DNA of 64,000 nucleotides, from the NCBI RefSeq assembly GCF_900177045.1, contig NZ_LT841358.1, forward strand, positions 1,673,559-1,737,558. The letters are read 5' to 3'. Positions 53,481-61,140 of the stretch are shown one piece after another. Source of the stretch: Candidatus Nitrosotalea okcheonensis. GTDB taxonomy: Archaea > Thermoproteota > Nitrososphaeria > Nitrososphaerales > Nitrosopumilaceae. A program made the position numbers and the translations under genes. Within the stretch, counting starts at the first letter, position 1; every line of letters starts with the position of its first letter. The notes under the pieces were generated by a model. That model was not told where the DNA came from, searched no databases, and worked only from the letters and a program-made list of their open reading frames with translations.

Positions 53481-54592
53481 TTTCTTTTTGGAATCTGGGC
53501 TTTGGGTTTGCCAAAGCTGTACGTGTTGCCAGTACCGCGATAAGGTTTTGGTCTTACAGGTTTACCTTCAGTCTCTCCCTTCTTTGTCAGGGATAGTCCT
53601 GCTAAGAGCTCAACTATCAAGCGGTTTGCAAGTCCTGAAGTAATTCCACCGTTGTATGAACTACCATCACTTACATCATAGTTGGGAGCTACTTCGACCA
53701 AGTCGAAAGCAAACTTGTCTGGATCAAACGAGGTTGAAAGCAATCTCATCAATCTCATACCTTCTCTGGATGTAAGCCCGTTTGGTTCAGGTTCTCCAGT
53801 TCCTGGAGCATATGCTGGGTCAAACGTATCAATATCCCAGCTAATGTATACTGCATCGACGTTGTCATTAGCTCTGTCTGCAGCTTCTTTGGCAATCCTA
53901 TCTATGCCTAATTCTTCTACATCTAGCATAGTAAACCATTGAAAGTCTTGATCTGCCATCCATTTGTATAGATCTGGACCTGGCCAGTATCCACGAGGTC
54001 CAATTAGGGTGTAATTCTTTCCTTTCAGGCACCCTAATTCCATTATTCTTCGAATATGTGCTCCATGGTCATACTTGAAACCACATAGACCCTGTGGTGC
54101 ACAGTCTGCATGTGTATCAATGTGGATCATTCCTATGTTCTTGTATTTCTTTGCAAAGGCTCGTACATTTGCAAAGGTGATGGAATGATCACCACCAAGC
54201 ATGACAGGAATGCCATCAATGTCTAATACTTCTTTGACTTTGTCAGTCATTCTTCTGTGGGATTCAACCACATCACCTGGTGAAATATTTACATCTCCAT
54301 AATCAACCGTTTTAAAAACCCCAAATGGATCAACACCTGTTTCAATGTTGAAATGCTCATACGGCGGAGATGGCACTGTAGATGCAGCTCGTATGGCTCT
54401 AGGTCCGTATCTAGCACCTGGTCTGATTGTTGTACCAAAATCAAAAGGTTCTCCTATTATTGCTACATCTGGACGGACTTTTTCCAGTTCTGCCTTATTT
54501 CTGAGCAAAGGCAATTTCAAGAACGTAGGTATTCCCACAAAAATTGGTTCGTCATTGCCCTTGTATGATTCTCCGTAGAATTCCATACCCAT
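53477..54592 (-). CDS. Ureohydrolase (agmatinase/guanidinase/arginase family)
   Basis: A metal-dependent ureohydrolase of about 371 residues. Metal ligands are H139 (GGDHS), D162/H164/D166 (IHIDTHADC) and D256/D258 (SWDIDTFDP), counted from the GTG at 54601. The PNGLTSREG motif near the C-terminus is typical of agmatinase-like proteins. Members release urea from agmatine, guanidine or related compounds; the substrate is not deducible. The start is uncertain: GTG 54601, ATG 54592 (used here) or ATG 54586. A TATA-like box lies about 54618-54630. The TGA overlaps the UreA-like ATG. The 60-residue N-terminus is longer than in minimal agmatinases. Confidence 0.88.
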   Translation of the reverse strand: MGMEFYGESYKGNDEPIFVGIPTFLKLPLLRNKAELEKVRPDVAIIGEPFDFGTTIRPGARYGPRAIRAASTVPSPPYEHFNIETGVDPFGVFKTVDYGDVNISPGDVVESHRRMTDKVKEVLDIDGIPVMLGGDHSITFANVRAFAKKYKNIGMIHIDTHADCAPQGLCGFKYDHGAHIRRIMELGCLKGKNYTLIGPRGYWPGPDLYKWMADQDFQWFTMLDVEELGIDRIAKEAADRANDNVDAVYISWDIDTFDPAYAPGTGEPEPNGLTSREGMRLMRLLSTSFDPDKFAFDLVEVAPNYDVSDGSSYNGGITSGLANRLIVELLAGLSLTKKGETEGKPVRPKPYRGTGNTYSFGKPKAQIPKRN

Positions 54593-54638
54593 ATTAATCA
54601 CTTTAGTATTACATTACTATATACTTAAATTTGTCTAA

Positions 54639-54649
54639 GTAATCTACGT
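54639..54649 (+). promoter_or_regulatory. GTAATCTACGT repeat, copy 1
   Basis: An 11-bp direct repeat upstream of the ureohydrolase. Its second copy is at 54713-54723. A 9-bp inverted copy (GTAGATTAC) lies at 58968-58976. The role is unknown. Confidence 0.4.
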
Positions 54650-54660
54650 TTTCGAATTAG

Positions 54661-54673
54661 TTCTGCAGTCGAA
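54661..54673 (+). promoter_or_regulatory. Palindrome site A, upstream of the ureohydrolase
   Basis: TTCTGCAGTCGAA, a variant of TTCGNNNGTCGAA with one mismatch in the left arm. It lies about 60-70 bp upstream of the possible starts and about 35 bp from the TATA region. Confidence 0.55.
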
Positions 54674-54712
54674 CTTTTTTGTACTGGATTCATAAATTGT
54701 GAAAAGAGTTCC

Positions 54713-54723
54713 GTAATCTACGT
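54713..54723 (+). promoter_or_regulatory. GTAATCTACGT repeat, copy 2
   Basis: Second exact copy of the repeat at 54639-54649, spaced 74 bp start to start. It flanks palindrome site A on the far side. Confidence 0.4.
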
Positions 54724-54849
54724 GTTAAATCAGAAGAAAAATGATCAAAAAATTACCTCAAGCAAACAATGTACTACAGATCAAAATTTACCTGCAAAAA
54801 TTGTTCATGTAAATAAAATTTTAAATATGCTGGAATTAATAATAGGGGG

Positions 54850-54987
54850 ATGGATTTAAGTGGGGTTTATGGAATGTTTGCTGCAATATTGGTTGCAGCC
54901 GGATTCTTCTTGTTTGTAGGCACAATTGGAATAAAAGGTGACAAAAAAGAAGACGATTTACACAAGGTAGAATCTGAAGAATCTTAA
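54850..54987 (+). CDS. Small single-TM protein, 45 aa
   Basis: ATG 54850 to TAA 54987, with an AGGGGG purine run just before it. It encodes MDLSGVYGMFAAILVAAGFF and a charged tail with KKEDDLHKVESEES. The single helix with an acidic C-terminus suggests an inner-membrane micro-protein. It runs divergent from the ureohydrolase. No family is recognised. Confidence 0.6.
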   Translation: MDLSGVYGMFAAILVAAGFFLFVGTIGIKGDKKEDDLHKVESEES

Positions 54988-55046
54988 TTTTCTCTATTTA
55001 TTTTTTAATAAATACTAATTTAAATCACTATGTGTTATCACATAAC

Positions 55047-55562
55047 ATGATATTTCACTGGTTTAAGAAGAATAGATCCGAAATTCCTCCAGTAGAATAC
55101 AAGAAAGTTTCAAGAAAAGAAGCTTCAGAAGACTTGGTGAAGTTAGGTGAAGATCTTGCAAATGATAGGCATTATGACCGAGCGCTTGAATATTTCAACA
55201 AGGCTATAGAAATAAACTCTAAAAATGATTTTGCGTGGGGAGATCGTGGATTGATGCTGGACAAACAAGGAAGAAAAAATGAAGCGATCGAATCTTTTTC
55301 TAGGGCATTGGAGATTGATCCTTCAAATTCTATAACTTGGCACAATCAGGGGTTGACGCTCTTAAAATTAAATAAACTTGATGAAGCAATTGAATGCTTC
55401 AACAAAGCGATAGAAATCAACGAAAAATATGCAAAAGCATGGTATAACAAGGGTCGTGGGCTATCTATGTTGGGAAAAATAAATGAATCCCAAAGAAGTT
55501 TTGACACTGCAAAAAAACTCGATCCACTACTTTTTAGCAAATTAAAGAAAATGAAGTCATAA
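55047..55562 (+). CDS. TPR-repeat protein
   Basis: A 171-residue protein if ATG 55047 is used; GTG 55032 would add five. Three to four TPR units are visible, each with A-x3-Y-x2-A or W-x2-G patterns (YDRALEYFNKAIEINSKNDF, EAIESFSRALEIDPSNSITW, EAIECFNKAIEINEKYAKAW). It is a protein-protein docking module. No signal peptide. It follows the small membrane protein gene in the same direction, with 59 bp between. Confidence 0.85.
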   Translation: MIFHWFKKNRSEIPPVEYKKVSRKEASEDLVKLGEDLANDRHYDRALEYFNKAIEINSKNDFAWGDRGLMLDKQGRKNEAIESFSRALEIDPSNSITWHNQGLTLLKLNKLDEAIECFNKAIEINEKYAKAWYNKGRGLSMLGKINESQRSFDTAKKLDPLLFSKLKKMKS

Positions 55563-55583
55563 AATTTTATTCGTGAGATGAAT

Positions 55584-55769
55584 TCAAATTTTATGATTGC
55601 GAATCATATGCATTCTAAAAGATGATTCATTTTCAAATGATTCATCACATGTTATGCACAGGTAGGTTGTCTTTTTATCATGAATCTCTTGTGCATGATT
55701 GAGCAAATCCTCACGGTCTTTAAATTGCATACCGCATGCGCCACATCCGTAACTTTTTTTTCCAAACAA
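55584..55769 (-). CDS. Two C2H2 zinc fingers, 61 aa
   Basis: A tiny protein consisting of two classical C2H2 fingers. The first is CGACGMQFKDREDLLNHAQ followed by EIH; the second is CITCDESFENESSFRMHM followed by IRNH. Spacing fits C-x2-C-x12-H-x3/4-H. Archaeal C2H2 proteins bind DNA or proteins. It lies between the TPR gene and the symporter; the 205-bp gap to the symporter holds palindrome site B. Confidence 0.85.
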   Translation of the reverse strand: MFGKKSYGCGACGMQFKDREDLLNHAQEIHDKKTTYLCITCDESFENESSFRMHMIRNHKI

Positions 55770-55908
55770 TTATTGCTCATTGAATTTGTTTTTATATAAA
55801 AATTTCTAGGTAGATCTAACAAATTGTTTTTTTATTTAGTTGTTTGTCTAGTGATTTTTTAGGTTCAAACTATTTTTATGATTTTTTGATCTACGATCTT
55901 ATTTATTA

Positions 55909-55921
55909 TTCGACTGTCGAA
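55909..55921 (+). promoter_or_regulatory. Palindrome site B, upstream of the symporter
   Basis: TTCGACTGTCGAA, a perfect 13-bp palindrome around a central T. It ends 20 bp before the TATA region and 53 bp before the ATG of the symporter gene, a position typical of an archaeal activator. Confidence 0.65.
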
Positions 55922-55941
55922 ACCTGTCAAAATACCGGCAT

Positions 55942-55956
55942 ATTTATTAATATATA
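55942..55956 (+). promoter_or_regulatory. TATA region of the symporter gene
   Basis: ATTTATTAATATATA centred about 25 bp before ATG 55974, implying a leaderless transcript. The palindrome site B lies just upstream. Confidence 0.6.
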
Positions 55957-55973
55957 ATTACTAATCATACGGG

Positions 55974-57563
55974 ATGGCCGACACAATTCCACTTTATTAT
56001 CCGATTATAGTTCTAGCATTCGTTGGTGCAACTGCATTCATTGGAGTTATTGCAGTAAAATTTGTCAAAAAAAGTAGCAAGCGATACATTGTTGCTGGAA
56101 AAAGTTTGCCACTTTTCTTCATAGGTACAATGCTGGTGTCAGAAGCAGTTGATGGTAATGCATCACTTGGAAATGTCTCATTAACATTCACTGGTGGTTT
56201 TTGGGGAGGTGCTGTCATTCCTTTGGGATTGGCTATTTGTCTTGTGTTGACTGGATTATTTTTTGGAAAACGATTTAACCGTATGAATATGATTACACTT
56301 GCAGATTTCTACTATAGACGATATGGGAACACAACTGAAGTAATGTCGGGAACCGTCATGGCAATCAGTTTCATAGTCCTTGTTGCTGGTAACCTTGCTG
56401 CAAGTGGATATATTTTATCAGTAGTGTTACAGATTCCATTAATCTATGCAATGCTAATTTCTACGGCAGTTGTCTTACTCTATACATATTTTGGAGGATT
56501 GTTCTCTTGTGCATACACGGATATTTTCCACATCTATTTGGCTGTGATAGGATTTTGGGCTGGATTCTTGTACTTCATAGGACCATGGTCTCCAATTCCT
56601 GGCGGATTGGATACTATAGTAGCAAATGCTCCTGCAGGATTCATGGACATGTCAGGTTTGTACAGTGTAGGTAATGGTGCTTTGTTAAACTGGGCTTCAA
56701 TAATATCACTAGGATTGGGAGATATTGTCGCATTAGACTTTATGGAAAGAGTATTTGCAGCTGATGGAGGTCGTACTGCCACAAAGAGTTGTTACATGGG
56801 CGCTGGAATAACTCTCTTAATTCTAATTCCTGTGACTATGGTAGGAATTGTTGGATTCACATTGGAACCAAAACTTGCTGATCCTTATACTCTGTATCCA
56901 CTCATTGCAATAAAACATGTACCTGCGGTAATCGGTATACTCATGCTTGTAAGTACAGTCAGTTGTGGTATGTCTACTGCTAATGGCGGTACATTAGCAA
57001 TAGCAAGTGTACTGTCTAGGAACATGTTACAACGAAATATTATAGCAAAATTACTCAAAAGACCAAAACTGTCAGATCGTCAATTACTTGTGGCAACAAG
57101 ACTCTTTGTGATTCCTATGTTCTTTACCGCTTTTGCATTAGGATATCTTATTCCAAGACCAGGTGCATATCTTATCTTGGCATTTGATATTGTTTTAGCT
57201 GGATGTCTTGTCCCGCTCGTTTTTGGAACCTTTTGGAAAAAATCAACTGCATCTGGTGCTGTTGCATCAATTGTGGTAGGTTCCATCATGCGATTAATCT
57301 TATTCTTTGTGATTACAATAGCACCATCTGACAGTCCATATTATCAGTATGGTGGACTTGACACAATGATCCCACCACTCATATCATTACCCGTCTTCAT
57401 ACTAGTCAGTCTAGCTACACAAAAGAGAACACCTCCAAGACATGATGTGGTTTATCTTATTCCAAGTGATGCAGATGTAGTAAGCGGTGCTGATGTTAAA
57501 GAATGGAATAATCCTATAGATGTAAGGCAAATTTCTCATAACAACAAGAAAGGACCTGTATAG
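55974..57563 (+). CDS. Sodium:solute symporter (SSS family), probable urea or related solute uptake
   Basis: A 529-residue membrane protein with about 13 hydrophobic segments. The first helices read PIIVLAFVGATAFIGVIAV and the SSS-like GFWGGAVIPLGLAICLVL. SSS members couple Na+ to uptake of proline, urea or other solutes; DUR3-type urea transporters belong here. Location near ureC/ureG/ureD remnants and a ureohydrolase suggests urea, agmatine or guanidine as a substrate, but this is inference. It has its own promoter with palindrome site B, and a UspA gene follows 12 bp after its stop. Confidence 0.85.
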   Translation: MADTIPLYYPIIVLAFVGATAFIGVIAVKFVKKSSKRYIVAGKSLPLFFIGTMLVSEAVDGNASLGNVSLTFTGGFWGGAVIPLGLAICLVLTGLFFGKRFNRMNMITLADFYYRRYGNTTEVMSGTVMAISFIVLVAGNLAASGYILSVVLQIPLIYAMLISTAVVLLYTYFGGLFSCAYTDIFHIYLAVIGFWAGFLYFIGPWSPIPGGLDTIVANAPAGFMDMSGLYSVGNGALLNWASIISLGLGDIVALDFMERVFAADGGRTATKSCYMGAGITLLILIPVTMVGIVGFTLEPKLADPYTLYPLIAIKHVPAVIGILMLVSTVSCGMSTANGGTLAIASVLSRNMLQRNIIAKLLKRPKLSDRQLLVATRLFVIPMFFTAFALGYLIPRPGAYLILAFDIVLAGCLVPLVFGTFWKKSTASGAVASIVVGSIMRLILFFVITIAPSDSPYYQYGGLDTMIPPLISLPVFILVSLATQKRTPPRHDVVYLIPSDADVVSGADVKEWNNPIDVRQISHNNKKGPV

Positions 57564-57575
57564 GAAAGAAACGAA

Positions 57576-58082
57576 ATGTCTAAGAATAATCAAACCAAAA
57601 AAAATGGCACGACTACATTCGAAGATTCACATGTAACTATAAACAAAATCCTTGTTGCAATTGACAAGTCTGGATATAAGAACAAAGCAACTGCATATGC
57701 TGTAACTTTGGCAAAATCTTTGGGAGCGGAGTTAACTGTTATCCATGTGATAGCAAAGTCATCATTTGGGGCTACTGGAGATTTGCTTTCGTATTATAGG
57801 GGTGGAAAACTCAAGGCCTATCAAGACGCACTTAGAAATGAGGCTGAAAAATTACTCAAAAAAGCAGTAGAATTTGGTGAGAATGAAGGAATACAGATGC
57901 ATTCTGAGGTTATAATGGATTCATCAGCAGAGAAAGCAATCATAGATTATGCCAAAAAACAGAAGATGGATTTGATTGTAATTGGAACAAAAGGCATGAC
58001 GGGAATTGAAAAATTCCTTATGGGAAGTGTAGCTAATGATGTTATAACATATGCACACTGTCCAGTATTGGCTATAAGATAG
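57576..58082 (+). CDS. Universal stress protein (UspA family)
   Basis: A 168-residue UspA protein. It has KILVAIDKSGYKNKATAYAV at the start of the fold, the ATP-binding GTKGMTGIEKFLMGSVANDV (G-x2-G-x9-G(S)) and VLAIR at the end. An N-terminal low-complexity lead of about 20 residues precedes it. It is probably cotranscribed with the symporter and may bind ATP to regulate it, as seen with some UspA-transporter pairs. The next gene is convergent, with palindrome site C between. Confidence 0.9.
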   Translation: MSKNNQTKKNGTTTFEDSHVTINKILVAIDKSGYKNKATAYAVTLAKSLGAELTVIHVIAKSSFGATGDLLSYYRGGKLKAYQDALRNEAEKLLKKAVEFGENEGIQMHSEVIMDSSAEKAIIDYAKKQKMDLIVIGTKGMTGIEKFLMGSVANDVITYAHCPVLAIR

Positions 58083-58104
58083 GCTAAATTTATCAGGGCT
58101 AAAG

Positions 58105-58117
58105 TTCGGTCGTCGAA
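58105..58117 (+). promoter_or_regulatory. Palindrome site C, next to the ParB-like gene
   Basis: TTCGGTCGTCGAA, matching TTCGNNNGTCGAA. It lies between the convergent uspA and ParB-like genes and immediately abuts the ParB-like stop codon, so it is not at a promoter. This could mean a parS-like centromere site or chance. Confidence 0.5.
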
Positions 58118-58867
58118 CTAGTTGAGTTGTTTCATGAGTATGTTTTTAACATAATCTGTTACTTCTAATCCATTTTGAGAAGCTTGATCATTTAATTGAT
58201 CCCACATTTTTTTATCAAATTTCTTCTTTGGATTGAAAACAAGACGTACAGTCAAAAGTCCTTTTGGTGCTCCGCGTTTTACCCCGGTTCTTATCATAAC
58301 TTCTTGAAGTTTTCCATCAGATACTGCATTGACTAATTTTTCTTGTAGTGCTTTTGGTTTTCTTGCAATCTGTATTGCTTCATAAAGTGTTATTTCTCCA
58401 CTCTCTAATGCTTGTTGCAATGGCTCTGCTAATGTCAATACGCTTAGCCATTCACTTACTGTACTTTTAGACAATCCATATTTTTTTGATACTCCAGTAA
58501 TGCCTGACTGTGTTGAATCAACTAATTTTCTTACCATTTTTGCTTTTTCAATTGGTGGCAGATCTTTACGAATTAAATTCTCAAACAAAGAAGCTGCTTC
58601 CGCTTCTGCACCTTCAAGTTCTGTTACTACTGCAGGTATTTCTCTTGTTCCCTTTGCACTCAGTGATAAAAATCTCCTGCGACCTATGAGTAACTTGTAT
58701 CTCTTACTTGCATTATCAAATCTAACAACTACCGGTTGTAATAATTCGAACTTGGACAAATGATCTTTGATCAATTGGTCTCTGGAATCTTCTCCAAAAG
58801 GATGGTCTTTTCTAACATTTTCATCTGCAATATCTATGAGCTTGAGGGGAATGTTCTTAATTTTCAT
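58118..58867 (-). CDS. ParB/Spo0J-like DNA-binding protein
   Basis: A 249-residue protein. The N-terminal ParB nuclease-like domain shows IPLKLIDIADENVRKD, LLIGRRRFLSLSAKG (the GERR-type motif) and FENLIRKDLPPIEKA. A helix-turn-helix (GVSKKYGLSKSTVSEWL) follows. The C-terminal part is basic. ParB proteins bind short palindromes and can spread along DNA; some archaeal members act as transcription factors. Four palindromes of one type lie within 4 kb on either side, the nearest against its stop codon. No ParA gene is visible. Confidence 0.88.
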   Translation of the reverse strand: MKIKNIPLKLIDIADENVRKDHPFGEDSRDQLIKDHLSKFELLQPVVVRFDNASKRYKLLIGRRRFLSLSAKGTREIPAVVTELEGAEAEAASLFENLIRKDLPPIEKAKMVRKLVDSTQSGITGVSKKYGLSKSTVSEWLSVLTLAEPLQQALESGEITLYEAIQIARKPKALQEKLVNAVSDGKLQEVMIRTGVKRGAPKGLLTVRLVFNPKKKFDKKMWDQLNDQASQNGLEVTDYVKNILMKQLN

Positions 58868-58967
58868 AATGATATTTAATTACTAAATGTATTTATAATT
58901 TCCTTCTCCTAGATTAGGCTATTTTATGGCTAAAATGCCTCAATTTACAACAATTTTCAAATAAAAT

Positions 58968-58976
58968 GTAGATTAC
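58968..58976 (-). promoter_or_regulatory. Inverted GTAATCTAC copy
   Basis: GTAGATTAC, the reverse complement of the 9-bp core found twice upstream of the ureohydrolase. It lies between the ParB-like gene and the divergent hypothetical gene. Confidence 0.35.
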
Positions 58977-59037
58977 GCATCATTTTTTCTCTGTGAATCA
59001 GTAGTTTACATTTTTTACCCTAAACCTTAAATCGTTT

Positions 59038-59352
59038 TTGAAAGATCTAAAAAAAACTATGGAAAGAATCAGTCTCGGATTTGATATCAATACTGAAGAA
59101 ATCCTAAGCAAAACATCATTCCTAAGTTATCATATTGCAACATACAACGCAGTAAATGGAGAATTAGGAATGGCAGATGGGCCTGTGACAGTGGATGAAA
59201 TATTTGATTACATAAATGATCTAAAACATGAAGGAGTAGTGACAGACATGCCAAGTATCACAAAATTGGATGTTTTGTTAACCTTCAGACTTCTCTTAAA
59301 AACAGGATTAGGAAAACAGACTACCAATAATCTTGCTATTCTGTCAAACTGA
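59038..59352 (+). CDS. Hypothetical protein, 104 aa
   Basis: A helical, acidic protein of about 97-104 residues. The TTG at 59038 or the ATG at 59059 may start it. No motif is recognised; GPVTVDEIFDYINDLKHEGV suggests a small alpha-helical fold. It is divergent from the ParB-like gene, sharing a 170-bp promoter gap. The lysine-rich start with TTG is doubtful; the later ATG is more likely. Confidence 0.6.
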   Translation: MKDLKKTMERISLGFDINTEEILSKTSFLSYHIATYNAVNGELGMADGPVTVDEIFDYINDLKHEGVVTDMPSITKLDVLLTFRLLLKTGLGKQTTNNLAILSN

Positions 59353-59396
59353 ATCATAGGCTGATATTCAGTTAGGAGTTTATGAAATCTGAATTT

Positions 59397-59918
59397 TTAT
59401 AATGCTAATATTTTTTTTGCAGAATTGATTCTTTCAAGTATCTCCTTTAGAAATATGTCTGCAAAGTGTTCGAATGTTCTTACACCATATTTTGACTCGT
59501 ATTCTTTTTTTCTTTGGTTATATTCTGACTTTAACCAGTTAAAGTCTGCCTCCTTTAATCTAATCATGTTGTTTTGTGATACTGCTTTAGATTCAAACAT
59601 GTTGAGCATGAAAATGCTTGCAAATTTTGTAAAGTTATTAGCCTTGTATTTTTTTTCATATTTTTCTTTTAATATCTTATAGTTTTCCTCAAACCATATC
59701 TTCACATCTGATCTGACTGTTAATGATGTGTATCGACCTGAAAAGTCAATCTTTATGCTATGCATTCCAACCTCGTAGTATTCACGTTTTATCTCATTCA
59801 TCATAATTATCAAAGCACTAGGTAGGAACATTCCAGGATAGTATTCATCAGTGGCTTTTTGTAGTGTAGTTATGATGGCAGGTTTTAGTCCTATTGTTCC
59901 ATATCCTTGACTGGGCAT
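59397..59918 (-). CDS. Hypothetical protein with an internal duplication, 173 aa
   Basis: A protein made of two similar helical units: one around IWFEENYKILKEKYEKKYKA then NFTKFASIFMLNMFE, the other around FNWLKSEYNQRKKEYESKYG then RTFEHFADIFLKEILE. The first 45 residues, with GLKPAIITTLQKATDEYYPG, form a separate helical part. No DNA-binding motif is certain, though a ribbon-helix-helix or coiled region is possible. Not recognised. It lies between two genes of the same region. Confidence 0.6.
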   Translation of the reverse strand: MPSQGYGTIGLKPAIITTLQKATDEYYPGMFLPSALIIMMNEIKREYYEVGMHSIKIDFSGRYTSLTVRSDVKIWFEENYKILKEKYEKKYKANNFTKFASIFMLNMFESKAVSQNNMIRLKEADFNWLKSEYNQRKKEYESKYGVRTFEHFADIFLKEILERINSAKKILAL

Positions 59919-60059
59919 ATGATTTGAACAATGAGTTGCATTAAAAATCTTTAATTAGTATTTAAATAAAATCACATAGTTTTCTGGAGATGATACGATT
60001 GTAGGAATGTGATAAAATCTATTGTTTAAAAATAATTAAAAATATTTTTGGCAATGGTC

Positions 60060-60314
60060 CTATAAGGGAACCATTGTATCAATTAATCTTGTATTGGTTA
60101 CGTGCCCATCTTTCTGTTGAATAACCAAATCTACGGTGTGTTTCAATTTGTTTAACAGAAAAGTCACTTGTACATCCCATGAGTCTTGAGGGCCCTTTTC
60201 TGGTAAAGCAAAGAGTTCTCTGATCTTGAAATCTTGGATTTCAGTACCATATAGTGACTCTGTTATTTTTCTAGAAGCTTTTTCAACTTCATCGCGTGTC
60301 TTGACTGGAGTCAT
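60060..60314 (-). CDS. Hypothetical protein controlled by palindrome site D, 84 aa
   Basis: An 84-residue protein, alpha then beta, with SWDVQVTFLLNKLKHTVDLV, like a PepSY or similar ligand-binding small domain; not recognised. It has no Cys. Its promoter has TATA-like AAATATAAAAATATA at 60334-60348 and palindrome site D at 60355-60367 just upstream, the same layout as at the symporter. So it may share regulation with the ureohydrolase and symporter. Confidence 0.6.
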   Translation of the reverse strand: MTPVKTRDEVEKASRKITESLYGTEIQDFKIRELFALPEKGPQDSWDVQVTFLLNKLKHTVDLVIQQKDGHVTNTRLIDTMVPL

Positions 60315-60333
60315 GAATTAGTATATGATTAGT

Positions 60334-60348
60334 AAATATAAAAATATA
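60334..60348 (-). promoter_or_regulatory. TATA region of the 84-aa gene
   Basis: AAATATAAAAATATA on the plus strand, centred about 27 bp before the ATG at 60314, predicting a leaderless transcript. Confidence 0.5.
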
Positions 60349-60354
60349 TTGATT

Positions 60355-60367
60355 TTCGATTGTCGAA
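60355..60367 (+). promoter_or_regulatory. Palindrome site D
   Basis: TTCGATTGTCGAA, nearly perfect (one mismatch between arms). It is followed by CTAAAAC; site C is likewise followed by CTA. It lies 41-53 bp before the ATG of the 84-aa gene. Confidence 0.6.
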
Positions 60368-60424
60368 CTAAAACAAATGATACAGTCTAGCCAAGGACAA
60401 TTTTTGTGCTGGCTCTGATGTGAT

Positions 60425-60598
60425 TCACTTCATATCAACTGTAACTTTGTGGGTTTCAGGATCAATCTCTATTTTTGGAACTGCGTTGTTGTAGAGCATA
60501 TTTTTCTTGCCAATCTTTCTGCAATTTTTGACTGGGAGTAATTTCTTTTTCAAACCATTTTTTATTACTAGTTTTGAAGTAAAAGTTACAGATGTTGC
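60425..60598 (-). pseudogene. ureC: ureC (urease alpha) 3' fragment
   Basis: The minus strand reads SVTFTSKLVIKNGLKK, LLPVKNCRKIGKKNMLYNNA and VPKIEIDPETHKVTVDMK to a stop at 60425. This matches the urease alpha C-terminus, where PV(R/K)NCRxIGKKDM and PxIxVDPETYxV are conserved; the usual final LPLAQRYFLF part is missing. No upstream ureC sequence is present. The 5' limit about 60598 is the point where the plus-strand ureG-like sequence starts. It is a deletion remnant. Confidence 0.85.
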
Positions 60599-61088
60599 AT
60601 AATATCAAACGATGTTATATCAAAAGAAGACGCAGAACGAATGCAACGAATACTTTCTACAGAACTAAAAGTTATGCCTGAAAATATGATTATAGGAATA
60701 GCTACTGGAGGTTGTCCGCATCTGCAATACGCGAAGATCCAACGATAAATTTGGCTGTAATTGATGAAATAGAAAAGAAAGATCCCACTCTTGACATGAT
60801 CATAATTGAAAGTGGAGGTGATAATGTCATGACTACCTTCAGTCCAGCTCTCGCAGATTATTTAATTTACATAGTAGATGTAGCTGGTGGAGACAAATAT
60901 CCTAGAAAAGGCGGACTGGGAATAGAGAGTTGTGACATGCTTGTGATCAATAAAATTGATCTTGCATCACACGTGGGAGCAGATCTTGCTATGATGAAAA
61001 AAGATGCAAAAAAATGCGAGCAGAGAAACCATACGTATTTGTTAATTGTCAAACCGGTGAAGGACTAGATGACTTGCTGAACACATAA
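60588..61088 (+). pseudogene. ureG: ureG (urease GTPase) remnant, truncated and frameshifted
   Basis: Starts in the ISNDVISKEDAERMQRILST region, so the P-loop half is gone. Continuing: [12 protein letters not shown], then a one-base loss near 60711 and [48 protein letters not shown], and INKID. A second loss in the A-run near 61010 is needed to reach KPYVFVN and TGEGLDDLL before the stop at 61088. These are UreG motifs, including the switch ESGGDN and the guanine-binding NKID. Without the Walker A it cannot be a GTPase. It is clearly inactivated. Confidence 0.9.
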
Positions 61089-61140
61089 TAAAATCAATAC
61101 TGTTTGACAAAAAACCTATTGTCAAAAAGGATCAAACAAG

